The notes beneath the pieces were generated by a model. The model was not told where the DNA came from. It made no database searches and was given only the letters and a program-made list of their open reading frames with translations. DNA of 21,824 nt, from contig NZ_LWBS01000452.1 of NCBI RefSeq assembly GCF_001652265.1, positions 1 to 21,824 of the forward strand, in the 5' to 3' direction. Position numbers and translations under genes: made by a program. The DNA is from Rhizobium leguminosarum. GTDB lineage: Bacteria > Pseudomonadota > Alphaproteobacteria > Rhizobiales > Rhizobiaceae. Position 1 is the first letter of the stretch; the number at the start of each line of letters is the position of its first letter. This document shows, piece by piece, positions 1 through 7,398 of the stretch.

Positions 1-20
1 AGACGCCGAAAAATTGCGCC

Positions 21-77
21 GCGGCGGGGGTGTAACTCCGGTCGGGCTACGCCCTCCCTTCGTCACACCCCCGCCGC
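21..77. repeat. Inverted repeat, 13-bp arms
   Basis: Arms at 21-33 and 65-77 are perfect reverse complements of 13 bases (core CGGCGGGGGTGT / ACACCCCCGCCG). The 31-base spacer holds a second small hairpin (GGGC TAC GCCC, 44-54). There is no T-tract, so a rho-independent terminator is not indicated. Its role is unknown; it may be the end of a feature lying left of the window. Confidence 0.5.
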
Positions 78-78
78 C

Positions 79-122
79 GAGTCTCATCCTGATTGACGCT
101 GAGTCTCACCTTGTTTGTCGCC
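79..122. repeat. Two adjacent 22-bp direct repeats
   Basis: Both units begin with GAGTCTCA (79-86 and 101-108), and about 17 of 22 positions agree over the two consecutive units. Short tandem repeats of this size occur inside the ends of some insertion sequences such as the IS21 family, but no transposase is visible here. The assignment to a transposon end is a guess. Confidence 0.35.
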
Positions 123-269
123 GCGCAGCTCGACGTAATCGACGCCGCCCGGTTCCGCCGTCAAAACAGACCACTCCGAGACTTCCGGCGGCAATTCTCG
201 ACCGCTGCGCCAAGCCTCCGCTAGCGTTTCGTAGTGTATCTTATTCGCCAAACTCTGCTTGCTGTTCAT
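84..269 (-). CDS. Small hypothetical protein (61 aa)
   Basis: This open frame starts at ATG (267-269), preceded by GGAG about seven bases upstream. An in-frame GTG two codons further up (273-275) is the other possible start. The product is hydrophilic and mixed-charge with no membrane segment, and I do not recognise a family. The N-terminal half (Glu/Arg-rich, with LAEAWRSG) looks protein-like, but the last third runs through the 22-bp direct repeats, so the C-terminus could be an artefact of repeat DNA. It has no operon partner within the window. It could be a real small gene, the surviving end of a degraded one, or a chance frame. Confidence 0.35.
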   Translation of the reverse strand: MNSKQSLANKIHYETLAEAWRSGRELPPEVSEWSVLTAEPGGVDYVELRGDKQGETQRQSG

Positions 270-298
270 TGTCACGCTCCATCGTTTAGGAGGGCGAT

Positions 299-624
299 GT
301 CAAGGATGACCGTGCCCATGAACAGCTAAGACGGACGAAGCCAGCGAAAGGATACGTGGCCGGCAGATGCAACGCCTCGCCGGTGGCAGTTATCTCGGAA
401 CCGGGTGCCAAACCCGGCAAGGCTAGGCTGGACCACCCTTCTCTGTGGGACGTTTCGTTCCAGACATTCGCCGGTCGGCGAGATGCTTCACCTATGCCGT
501 CGCCGTGTGGTCGGGGGCTTGGGATTATTGACTATTATCGCCTAGCCAACATCGCCTTAAACATGCTGCTCTATCCTCTTCCGCTCCGCGGTACTCCTCG
601 TCACTCCCACTCGATCATTCTAAA
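299..624. other. No convincing gene; structured stretch before a terminator
   Basis: No frame here looks like a protein. Several short perfect hairpins are visible: CCGGGT/ACCCGG around 402-418, CCAC/GTGG around 433-449 and CGCC/GGCG around 468-479. The stretch runs into a strong plus-strand terminator at 625-658, so it may be the transcribed part of an unrecognised small RNA. I checked by eye for tmRNA, RNase P RNA, SRP RNA, common riboswitch and group I/II intron core motifs and found none. It also contains the guaA-like site at 601-615. Confidence 0.4.
601..615. other. Candidate attachment core, left copy (guaA 3'-end type)
   Basis: The 15 bases TCACTCCCACTCGAT are the reverse complement of a sequence encoding Ile-Glu-Trp-Glu-stop, the conserved C-terminus of GMP synthase GuaA. 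The 3' end of guaA is a known integration target for genomic islands. The copy at 13725-13739 differs at one position, and the last 11 bases are identical. The DNA to the right is not guaA, so this would be the distal end of an integrated element rather than the intact target gene. Confidence 0.55.
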
Positions 625-658
625 CCCCAGTTAGGCCATTGATCTAGCTGGGTTTTTT
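625..658 (+). terminator. Rho-independent terminator
   Basis: A ten-pair stem (626-635 with 643-652, including two G-U pairs) closes a seven-base loop and is followed directly by six T residues (653-658). It terminates a plus-strand transcript arriving from the left, where no gene is recognised. It begins 10 bases after the candidate attachment core. Confidence 0.7.
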
Positions 659-869
659 CTTGCCCTCCACGCCGAAAGCCGACCTGCGGGCCGTCAAAAT
701 CTTACGGTGTTGATTTTAAAGGGAAAATCGCACACAAATTTTTTTTGCGATTTCGGTATCTATCGAGGTCGATCGCCTATCAGGACCCATTTTCGGCGAC
801 GCGGATGGGCCTCGCTGCTAACCAAGAAACTCATAGCATAGTGCGCTCAGCGACGCGACCCGTCGCGCA
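659..869. other. Non-coding gap with one inverted repeat
   Basis: No gene is supported. AAATCGCA (725-732) and TGCGATTT (746-753) form a perfect 8-bp inverted repeat around an A/T-rich spacer with a run of T. This could be a weak plus-strand terminator or an operator. I see nothing else in it. Confidence 0.4.
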
Positions 870-1815
870 TCATCCGAGCGCCATCCCTCCATCGGGCGAC
901 CAGACAACCACATCGCGCGGCCGCCCTCGGAAAGGCTCTCCCAGAAGGGCCAAGCCGTCGCGGAAGAGCGCATACTGATAAGGCTCATCTGCGTCGGCCC
1001 TAGCAATGCGATCTTCCGCGGAGAGCGCAAAGCCTGTCGGTTCAACGGTTGGAAGCTTCATCGTTGCCGGCAGCCCCACCGCTCGGTTGCGGATCGCATT
1101 GCTCAGCGCGTTCAAGAATTCGCTTCCCGCTTTCTCCTCGATCGCGAACCAGCCGAAGTCAGCGCCAAGGTGACGCGATGGCGACAATCGTGCGCGCCGA
1201 GCAAGTCGCCACCACTCTGGATGATCGAAGAAATCCTCGATCCACCACGGAGGGCGTCCCGGCCGCAAAAAGCCACGGAGGCGCCGCCAAATAGGTTCGC
1301 CCGGCATAGCCAAATCGAAGAAACGGAACCTCGTGTCGCTCGGGAGCTGGGGAGTCTGGCAAGCGGATCCAGTCGATCCAATTCGTTACCTCCGGTGCGC
1401 CCGTCAAGAGAAACTTCGACCGATGGGTCGCAAGAGCCATCGGCGCCGGCGTGCCTTCTGCTATCGCGTCCATCTGCGGGACGCTTGGCGGTGGAGGTCG
1501 TTTTCGCGGCTTCGAGATCCGCGTCTCCGATACAGCCAGGAAGCTCCCGACTACCGTCGGCTTCGACCCGAATGCAATTGAATAGCCGTGGATGATTTCG
1601 CCGAACGGGGACGACTTCGCGACGAAGGGCTTTACCTGCTTGATGTATTTTCTCTTCACCGCATTCGCTATCTTGGCAGCGCTCGCATCTTTGGCGAACG
1701 AACCGTGCGCCTCTGCGAGCACAACACCGTGGCCTGACGCGTTGCCACCTTCGTAAATGAAACCCGCATGGGGATCGAGCGACGACGAAAGGCAGACCGC
1801 GTTCGCTCGCCATGC
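870..1815 (-). pseudogene. Frameshifted, 5'-truncated gene of unknown family
   Basis: Two overlapping minus-strand frames read as one protein. The first is open from about 1815 to 1290 and the second continues to the stop at 870-872. The switch falls in or near the codons for GYAG, where one frame runs into RTYLAAPP and the other into EPIWRRLRG. The joined product is about 310 residues: a Gly-rich start (AGFIYEGGNASGHG), a Lys-rich segment (KRKYIKQVK), a Pro-rich linker, then a Trp-rich half (PPWWIEDFF, PEWW). There is no usable in-frame start: a TAG lies at 1816-1818 and the first possible start is a GTG at 1722, so the 5' end is lost. I do not recognise the family. The single frameshift could be a sequencing error, but the missing start argues for real decay. 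Confidence 0.5.
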
Positions 1816-1936
1816 CTACGTGCCGCGCTCACGGCGGCGCGTCGTCACATCACTCGGCTAGGCTCGGTTGAGATCGGAGCGCCCTCGTCCTTCCGAACCG
1901 CACATTCCGTGATGTGACATCGCCTGCCCCCTGTCT

Positions 1937-2791
1937 TCAACCGCGCAAGGCAGTCGCGACGAGGCTCTCCATCGGAATGGTCGGACGGCCAATCAGCCGA
2001 CCAAGGGTACCTCCGTTATCGAACAAGGCTCCGCGCGAGGCTGCAGCGTCGGCATCCGCGAGAAGAGCGGCGAGATCGGCCGGCAGCCCGGCGCCCGTCA
2101 ACACATCCCGATAGGCGACCTCGGAAAGATCGTTGTAGACGGTCGCCTTGCCCGATTGCCGCGAGACCTCCGCGGCAAGCCCGGCAAGGGTGAAGGCCTG
2201 GTCGGCTGCAAGCTCATACGTCCTCCCGGCGTGCCCATCAGTCGCCAACACCATGGCTGCGGCCTCCGCATAGTCCTGCCGCGCCGCCGACGAAAAGCGC
2301 CCCTCCTTCGCGGCGCCGACAAAGGCGCCGTGCTCAAGCGCTGCCGGGAGCGCCATGAGATGGTTCTCGGTGTACCAGCCGTTGCGCAGGATCACGGCGG
2401 GCAGGCCCGAGGCCGCGATGACCTCCTCCGTCTGTCGATGCTCGATCGCAAGCGTCGCGGGCGATGTGTCGGCGTGCAGCATGCTCGTATAGGCGATCAG
2501 CGAAACCCCGGCCACCTTCGCCGCCTCGATTACGGCCCGATGCCGCGGCAGGCGACCGCTGACTTCGGTCGAGGAAATCAGCAGCAGCTTCTCGACGCCG
2601 TCCAGCGCCGGACCGAGCGTGTCGGGCCGGCTGTAGTCGGCCTCGCGCACGATCACGCCGCGTTCGGCCAGATCGCTGGCCTTTACGGTGTTGCGAACCG
2701 CCGCGACGATACGGTCGGCGGGAATGGTCTTCAGCAGTGCCTAGATTACGAGGCGCCCCAGTTGTCCTGTTGCTCCAGTTACTGCGTACAT
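1937..2791 (-). pseudogene. qorB: NmrA/QorB-like NAD(P)H:quinone oxidoreductase, in-frame stop
   Basis: Members of this SDR-like group (QorB/YtfG, quinone oxidoreductase 2) reduce quinones with NADPH in the cytosol. From ATG 2789-2791 the frame gives MYAVTGATGQLGRLVI, with the Rossmann motif TGATGQLG, and then hits a TAG (2741-2743) at codon 17 where the family would be expected to have Glu. The frame then stays open to 1937 with the usual NmrA features (LLLISSTEV, AYTSMLHA, ILRNGWYTEN). With the stop ignored the length is 284 aa, normal for the family. A single G-to-T change (GAG to TAG) would explain it. Translation restarting at an internal start would lack the nucleotide-binding loop, so the product is probably inactive. 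It is divergent from an HxlR regulator, the same pairing as YtfG/YtfH in E. coli. Confidence 0.8.
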
Positions 2792-2847
2792 CGTTCAGTC
2801 CATTTCGTGGTTGGGATCGATTCGAGAGCCTTTACATAGCGGCCATC

Positions 2848-2899
2848 GTTACCAGGAGAAACCACGTACCTTGTGGTTACCTCCATTTTCCGGTAACCA
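2848..2899. promoter_or_regulatory. Operator-like repeats between qorB and hxlR-type genes
   Basis: TGGTTACC (2874-2881) and GGTAACCA (2892-2899) form a perfect 8-bp inverted repeat with a 10-base spacer. AACCAC/GTGGTT (2860-2865, 2873-2878) is a second, overlapping one, and a further GTTACC lies at 2848-2853. They sit in the divergent intergenic region. Binding by the adjacent HxlR protein is inferred. Confidence 0.5.
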
Positions 2900-2927
2900 A
2901 TTGGAAACTCACCCTGGACGATGCGCG

Positions 2928-3275
2928 ATGGTTCTCAAGGTACGAAAGGCGGTGAAGGCGCCTCCTGGCTGCCCCATGTCGAAGTGCATGGATCTACTTG
3001 GTGGCTGCTGGACGCCGGAGGTGCTCTGGTCCTTGAGCGAAGGCCCGCGCCGGTTCTCCGAACTACGCCGCGACAACCCGTTCATCTCCGCGAAGGTGAT
3101 GACGAGCAGGCTGCGTGATCTCGAACAGCGCGGCGTCCTGACACGCAACGTGATGCCGACATCGCCGCCGACCGTGGAATACGAACTGACCGATTTGGGG
3201 AAGGAATTGCTCCCTGCGATCAGGTCGATCGTAGAAGTGGGATCGCGCCTGCTGCTGCGTGATTCTTCAAGCTAG
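2928..3275 (+). CDS. HxlR-family transcriptional regulator (QorR/YtfH-like)
   Basis: This 115-aa winged-helix protein has the HxlR pattern: a Cys-containing N-terminus (GCPMSKCMDLLGGCW, Cys15, Cys20, Cys27), the helix-turn-helix through GPRRFSELRRDNPFISAKVM, and the wing segment RDLEQRGVLTR followed by VEYELTDLG. HxlR proteins bind DNA as dimers, and several respond to quinones, diamide or aldehydes through the N-terminal Cys. The start ATG 2928 was chosen because homology-like sequence begins there; an upstream in-frame ATG (2811) would add residues that look like translated promoter. Its divergent neighbour is a quinone oxidoreductase gene, so it is probably that gene's repressor. The target enzyme gene is broken while the regulator is intact. 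Confidence 0.88.
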   Translation: MVLKVRKAVKAPPGCPMSKCMDLLGGCWTPEVLWSLSEGPRRFSELRRDNPFISAKVMTSRLRDLEQRGVLTRNVMPTSPPTVEYELTDLGKELLPAIRSIVEVGSRLLLRDSSS

Positions 3276-3596
3276 ACGATCCGGAGCACATCTTTTCGCG
3301 GCTGGCCGCACCTTGGTCGAACGCGAAGCATTTGCGTGGGTCCAAGCAGCGCCTGGCCTCGCGATCATCGATGCGAGGGAGATAGCGGCGGTGGCGGTGG
3401 CGCTGCTCACCCTTGCGTCGCGGCGACAGAAGTATCGGCGAGATCGGACTAGCGATCGGCTTCCACTCACCAAGCGCTTTCAGCACGGCCTTCACCCGCT
3501 TCGTCGGGGTATTGCCGACTACGTGACGCTGCCCTCGAGAGCTCTTCACCGCACTGCTCGCGCACGGCATCAAGGCGCCGCGGGATCAGTTGGGCC
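3276..3596. other. No intact gene
   Basis: Open frames exist on both strands, but none gives a recognisable protein and they contradict one another. Judging from the ParB-like fragment that follows, this is probably degraded coding DNA from an earlier element. Confidence 0.4.
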
Positions 3597-3701
3597 TTCC
3601 TGACGCTGCGCGAGAAGGGTCACTCCGAGGAAGAGACCTCAGCCGCCCTCTTCGTCTCGGTCAATGTCGTGAAGCAGCGGCGGATGGTCATAAACGCGTA
3701 G
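3597..3701 (+). pseudogene. ParB/RepB-like fragment
   Basis: The frame FLTLREKGHSEEETSAALF then VSVNVVKQRR ends at TAG 3699-3701. It resembles the helix-turn-helix segment of plasmid and ICE ParB-like partition proteins, in which a line such as AAFFVSxxVVKQRL follows an Ala/Glu-rich helix. Only about 34 residues remain, with no start and none of the downstream domain. It may be a relic of plasmid or ICE maintenance genes that once lay here. The call is from memory of the motif. Confidence 0.45.
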
Positions 3702-3751
3702 CGACCAGCGACCAGCAACCGGCAACCAGAACCATAATTTGGTCCGATCAT

Positions 3752-4339
3752 TTATGATCTCGTTGATCGCCGCTCCACTCGTGCGGCGAGGCCATCAAGG
3801 ATCAGCTTCAGCCCTTCTTCGAAGGCGGCTTCGTGATCTATCTGCGGAACCCCGATCAAATCGTCCGCAGTTCCGCCGAGACTGGCTTCGGCCTGTTCCT
3901 CGAGCACGCATCCGACGGTGAAGTGGCTGGACGCGAGCATCGCCATCTGAGCGTCTCGCTCGGGCAAACCAGACGCGGCCAGGAAGGCCATCTTGTGCGC
4001 GATCCGATCGATGTCCGGGGCGCCGGGTCGGCTGCCCGCGTGCAGCTTTGCGCCATCGCGGCGCATCAGCAGCGTTAGTCGGAAGCTGCGCGTGTTGTTG
4101 AGGAACCAATCACGCCAGTCATCGGATGGCATCGGAAGGGGAGCAGTTGCATGTGGCGCCATCGCAGTCTCGGCCATGGCGGCGAGCAGTTCCTCCTTCT
4201 TGCGAAAATGCCAGTACAGCGACGGTTGCTCGACGCCGAGCCGCTTAGCGAGTTGTCTCGTGCTGATGCCCTCAAGGCCAACCTCATCGAGCAGATCGAG
4301 CGCTTCGGCAATTACGGTTTCACGATTCAGCTTAGCCAT
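3752..4339 (-). CDS. tetR: TetR, tetracycline-type repressor
   Basis: This 195-aa protein resembles classical Tn10-type TetR along its whole length. The recognition helix reads VEQPSLYWHF (37-45), where Tn10 TetR has EQPTLYWH. The residues that contact tetracycline-Mg in TetR appear at equivalent positions: Asn82, Phe86, His100 and Arg104-Pro105, with His63 near the usual His64. The C-terminal signature HFTVGCVLEEQ is also present. TetR dimers bind tetO and release it when tetracycline binds. Two tetO-like palindromes lie directly upstream of this gene, between it and the divergent flavin monooxygenase, so autoregulation plus control of that gene is likely. This is a much closer match to true TetR than the other TetR-family proteins in the window. 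Confidence 0.9.
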   Translation of the reverse strand: MAKLNRETVIAEALDLLDEVGLEGISTRQLAKRLGVEQPSLYWHFRKKEELLAAMAETAMAPHATAPLPMPSDDWRDWFLNNTRSFRLTLLMRRDGAKLHAGSRPGAPDIDRIAHKMAFLAASGLPERDAQMAMLASSHFTVGCVLEEQAEASLGGTADDLIGVPQIDHEAAFEEGLKLILDGLAARVERRSTRS

Positions 4340-4348
4340 CTTGACAAT

Positions 4349-4361
4349 CTATCGCTGATAG
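4349..4361. promoter_or_regulatory. tet operator-like palindrome 1
   Basis: CTATCGCTGATAG closely matches the core of tetO (CTATCAxTGATAG). It lies 9 bases from the tetR start codon and three bases from a TTGACA (4341-4346) that could be a -35 box. It pairs with the second operator 31 bases away, the arrangement seen in classical tetR/tetA regions. Confidence 0.75.
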
Positions 4362-4379
4362 GGGAACTTGTAAATCAGC

Positions 4380-4392
4380 CTATCACTGATAG
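4380..4392. promoter_or_regulatory. tet operator-like palindrome 2
   Basis: CTATCACTGATAG matches the tetO core almost exactly and is a perfect palindrome apart from its centre. It lies 15 bases before the monooxygenase start codon. Repression of that gene by the adjacent TetR follows from known TetR biology and was not tested. Confidence 0.8.
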
Positions 4393-4407
4393 ATTCGAGT
4401 TGCACAC

Positions 4408-5678
4408 ATGCAGATTGAAACTGAAAATCGCTCCCTCAAGATTCTTGTCTGCGGTGGCGGGATCGCAGGGCCGGCCTTGGCCTATTGGCTCGCCCGAGGC
4501 GGCCATCAAGTCGTCGTAGTCGAGCGGTTCCCAGCTCTCAGGACCACGGGTGCGCAGGTGGACCTGCGCGGGCAAGGCATCGAGGCCGCCAAGCGCATGG
4601 GGCTTATCGGCGCCATCCGGGACAACCTTGTCGAAGAAGCCGGGGTGTCGTTCGTCGACGCGCGAGGGCGTGTGAAGGCGACGATGATGGCCAACCGATC
4701 TGGTCGCGCGCGCAATCGCTCACATCCGAATATGAAATCATGCGCGGCGATGTCGTGCGCATTCTCCATGACGTGACCAAGGACGACGTAGAATATGTCT
4801 TCGGCAAGACCGCAGAGCGGTTCGAAGAGGACGACGAGAAGGTTCTAGCTCACTTCTCCGACGGCACCTCTGATACCTTCGATCTGCTGGTCGGAGCCGA
4901 TGGTCAGGGATCGCGCATTCGCAAGGCTATCCTGCCGCCGGATGCAGCCGACCCTTACCTGCGAATGGGCATCCACATGGCCTATTGGTTCATCCCACGC
5001 ACACCGGCCGACGACGGCAACATCCGCAATACGTGCCTCGCTCCTGGCGGTCGGATGATCATGCGACGGAGCCATAATCCGACGGAAACGCAAGTCTACT
5101 TCGTGCTCAGGGAAAGTTGCGAAGAAGCGTCGGCCATTCACAGGGCGCCGTTGGATCAGCAAAAGCGATTCTGGACAGAGCGGTTCCGGGATGCCGGCTG
5201 GCAGACCGATCGATTCATCCAGGGCATGATGACGACGACCAACTTCTACTCTCAGGAAGTGGTGCAGGTCCGCACAGACACCTGGTACAAGGGGCGCGTG
5301 GTTCTCGTCGGCGATGCCGCGCATTGTGCATCCCCGTTTAGCGGCATGGGCATATCCGGCAGTCTGGTCGGAGCTTATGTCTTGGCGGGTGAGATCAATC
5401 GCAATACGGGAGATCTCGCGCGAGCCTTTGCGCTCTACGACAAAACGCTGCAGCCCTTCGTCAACGAAATCCAGAACGTAAACCCATCGCTCCTGCGCCT
5501 GGGAATGCCCAAGACGAGATTTGGGATAAACGTCTTTCTTTCCGCAACGGCCTTGGCCGCGCTGCTCCGCATCCCGGACTTAGTCGCCAGATTTTCGCCG
5601 GGAGACAGGGACGGCGGCTGGCTTCTACCCGAATATATGGAGCTGCATCCAGCCCATCAAACTGCGCTACCGGGTTAG
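4408..5678 (+). pseudogene. Tetracycline-destructase-like FAD monooxygenase, frameshifted
   Basis: Class A flavin monooxygenases of the Tet(X) and Tet(47-56) type hydroxylate tetracyclines; relatives act on other aromatics. The N-terminal frame from ATG 4408 has the FAD loop GGGIAGPALAYWLARGG and the conserved TGAQVDLRG segment. At about 4706-4713, in a CGCGCGC run, the frame shifts by one base. The other frame continues with SEYEIMRGDVV, the DG motif GADGQGSRIR, the GD motif GDAAHCASPFSGMG and a helical C-terminus to 5678. The full span is one base short of 424 codons, so a single deleted base explains everything; correcting it gives a 423-aa protein, normal for the group. It may be a true pseudogene or a sequencing error in a GC repeat. 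Divergent tetR and two tetO sites point to tetracycline control. Substrate is not provable from sequence. Confidence 0.82.
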
Positions 5679-5741
5679 GTGAGAACTGAACCAGCTAAGG
5701 AGAGCCACTCTGCGCTGGATGTCACTTTCCTACTGCTATCA

Positions 5742-6869
5742 TCAAAGATTTCTGATTTTGAGCCAAGTGCGGATGGCCAGAGTGAGTTCTGCCTTGCGTT
5801 CCAGCGGCAGCCAGTGTCCGGAGGGCATACTCGTCACGGTAAGGTCTGCGCAGGCCGCGCGCATCGGGTCGCCTTGGCGGTTTCCCGTGATGGTGCAGAT
5901 CTGATCACAGTCACCGTTGACGAACAGCACCGGCTGGGAAATGCGGCCGCCATCGGGCGCTTCGCGCGCATAGGCGACGTTGGCGTCGTCGTTCATGTAC
6001 CAGGCACAGGACGGACGGAAACCGTGAGCCTTGAACCCCTGCACAAGCACGTCGAAGTCCGCCGGTGGCCAGAGAGCCGGGTTAGGTTTGGTCGGCGGCG
6101 CCCGGTGCACCGCGCCGAAGCGCCCTCCCTTGCGCGTGACCTCCGCATTCGGCGAAACCTTGCCGACGCCGGCGGGATCGCCGGGTTGAAAGATCGACGC
6201 CAGCGATGCCGCCACGTCAGCATCCAGGTCGGTGACTGCCGCCTCAAAGCGCTTCGTGTAGTAGCGGTAATAGTCCCACTGGCCATCCGGATACTTGTCC
6301 GCTGGATAGATCGTTCGGTCGACCAGGGGGACGATGGTGCTGAGTGCGTATCCATAGGGTTGATACGCCAGCGAGGTCAGCACGACGCCCCGGCTACGCT
6401 TGGGCTCATGCGCGACCAGTTGGGCGGCTACAACAACGCCCCAGTCGTGCCCGACCCAGATCGCTGGCTTGCCGCCAAGATGGTCATGAAGCTCCGCCAT
6501 GTCGGCTACGACTTCCTCGATGGCGTAGGCGTCGTTGGCTGCCGGCGCGGAAGAGCGGCCGAAGCCACGCAGATCGGGAGCGACACAGTGCCAACCGTCG
6601 GCGACAAACGCGTCCATCTGGGCGCGCCACATCAAACTGATGCTCGGCCAGCCGTGGAGGAAGATCATCAACGGCCCGTCGGCGGGCCCGCTCTCGATGT
6701 AGTGCGTTGTTTGACGAGGCGTGCTGAAAGTGCGCGACACCAGCGTGGCAGGGGTCATTCCCGACGCCACGTCCGATTGGGCAGCGGCTACGCATATCCC
6801 GAGGAGGATCGAACGTCGGTCGATCGTCAGTCCCGCTGTGGAATCGAGCGGTCGAAGTGAGGCTGCCAT
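5742..6869 (-). CDS. Alpha/beta hydrolase, epoxide hydrolase-like, probably exported
   Basis: This 375-aa enzyme has the epoxide hydrolase/haloalkane dehalogenase layout: oxyanion motif HGWP (72-75), nucleophile elbow GHDWG (Asp142), a Tyr-rich cap region (WDYYRYYTKRF), an Asp-containing NGDCDQIC segment and the C-terminal catalytic SGHW. An Asp nucleophile suggests epoxide or C-halogen hydrolysis rather than an esterase. Residues 17-37 (IDRRSILLGICVAAA) carry a twin Arg followed by a hydrophobic stretch, so Tat export is plausible. ATG 6867-6869 was chosen because GGAG lies nine bases upstream. It is convergent with the monooxygenase (63-base gap). Substrate is unknown. Confidence 0.85.
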   Translation of the reverse strand: MAASLRPLDSTAGLTIDRRSILLGICVAAAQSDVASGMTPATLVSRTFSTPRQTTHYIESGPADGPLMIFLHGWPSISLMWRAQMDAFVADGWHCVAPDLRGFGRSSAPAANDAYAIEEVVADMAELHDHLGGKPAIWVGHDWGVVVAAQLVAHEPKRSRGVVLTSLAYQPYGYALSTIVPLVDRTIYPADKYPDGQWDYYRYYTKRFEAAVTDLDADVAASLASIFQPGDPAGVGKVSPNAEVTRKGGRFGAVHRAPPTKPNPALWPPADFDVLVQGFKAHGFRPSCAWYMNDDANVAYAREAPDGGRISQPVLFVNGDCDQICTITGNRQGDPMRAACADLTVTSMPSGHWLPLERKAELTLAIRTWLKIRNL

Positions 6870-6967
6870 GATCAAATGCTCCGGTTATAGTCAGATCCTT
6901 CTTGGAGGTGAAAGGCGTTCCCTGAGATAGGTAGGCTCACCGCAATCGGTGCCAGGAAGCAAGCCGT

Positions 6968-7087
6968 TCACCTGGCCGCTTTTGTCACAGTCGGCCGCGG
7001 CCCTCCGTCGAGCGTTTTGCGATCGATCATCAGAGCGACGCCGATCAAGCCGATCCCGCCCGAAACCAGCTTGAGCAACGCGCCAAC
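6968..7087 (-). pseudogene. Membrane-protein C-terminal remnant
   Basis: A minus-strand frame preceded directly by TGA (7088-7090) reads VGALLKLVSGGIGLIGVALM, then IDRKTLDGGPRPTVTKAAR and a stop. The first part would form one transmembrane helix. It has no start codon and only about 39 residues, so it looks like the tail of a lost gene. The family is unknown, and chance is possible. Confidence 0.3.
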
Positions 7088-7252
7088 TCATAATACTTTC
7101 CGATCCGTGTTGATATTGATTCCCGGCACTCAACGGAGCTGGGATTATCCGTTTCGCTGCATGGCGATCTTCGCATATACATCCCGACGTCAACGACTTC
7201 CGCGTGGCCGGACTGTGACCGTTCAGCGCGGAAGTCGTCTACCATGGACACG

Positions 7253-7357
7253 CTAGAGCAGGATGCAACTAAGAGGAATCGGACATCATGCTCTAAGTCT
7301 TTGTTTTTAACGCATGATCTTATCCGAAAAGTCTGCAATTTTTCGGGATCATGCTCT
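7253..7357. repeat. Palindromic intergenic repeat (AGAGCATGATC type)
   Basis: The element opens with CTAGAGCAGGATG and closes with GGGATCATGCTCT, an imperfect inverted repeat. Inside, GCATGATC-CCGAAAA (7312-7330) pairs with TTTTCGG-GATCATGC (7340-7354) as a long hairpin. Repeats of this AGAGCATGATCC...GGATCATGCTCT form are common between genes in many alphaproteobacteria. A transcript would fold strongly. It is non-coding and probably a non-autonomous mobile or structural repeat. Confidence 0.65.
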
Positions 7358-7398
7358 GGTTCCCGCCGATTAACCGCTTCCCGCGATCCGGCGCGAAT

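Larger units (their letters stand above)
6870..7398. other. Intergenic stretch, no intact gene
   Basis: No complete gene is supported. It contains a short remnant of a membrane-protein C-terminus on the minus strand (6968-7087) and a palindromic alphaproteobacterial repeat (7253-7357), each listed separately. Confidence 0.5.

Noticed and set aside
356..634. A 92-residue frame across the terminator-proximal stretch
   Set aside because: Its composition is not protein-like, it has no ribosome site, and it ends in the terminator hairpin.
1112..1813. A 233-residue minus-strand frame
   Set aside because: It is Arg/Cys-rich, without family features, and overlaps the more protein-like joined frames of the 870-1815 pseudogene.
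4408..5678. Calling the gene tet(X) outright
   Set aside because: Motifs and context fit a tetracycline destructase, but the same fold oxidises many aromatics and the substrate site cannot be judged by eye.
5679..6860. A 393-residue plus-strand frame
   Set aside because: It is the shadow of the alpha/beta hydrolase on the other strand, which has all the catalytic motifs.
6891..7193. A 100-residue minus-strand frame
   Set aside because: It is Arg/Ser-rich without motifs and is out of frame with the better membrane-protein remnant in the same DNA.
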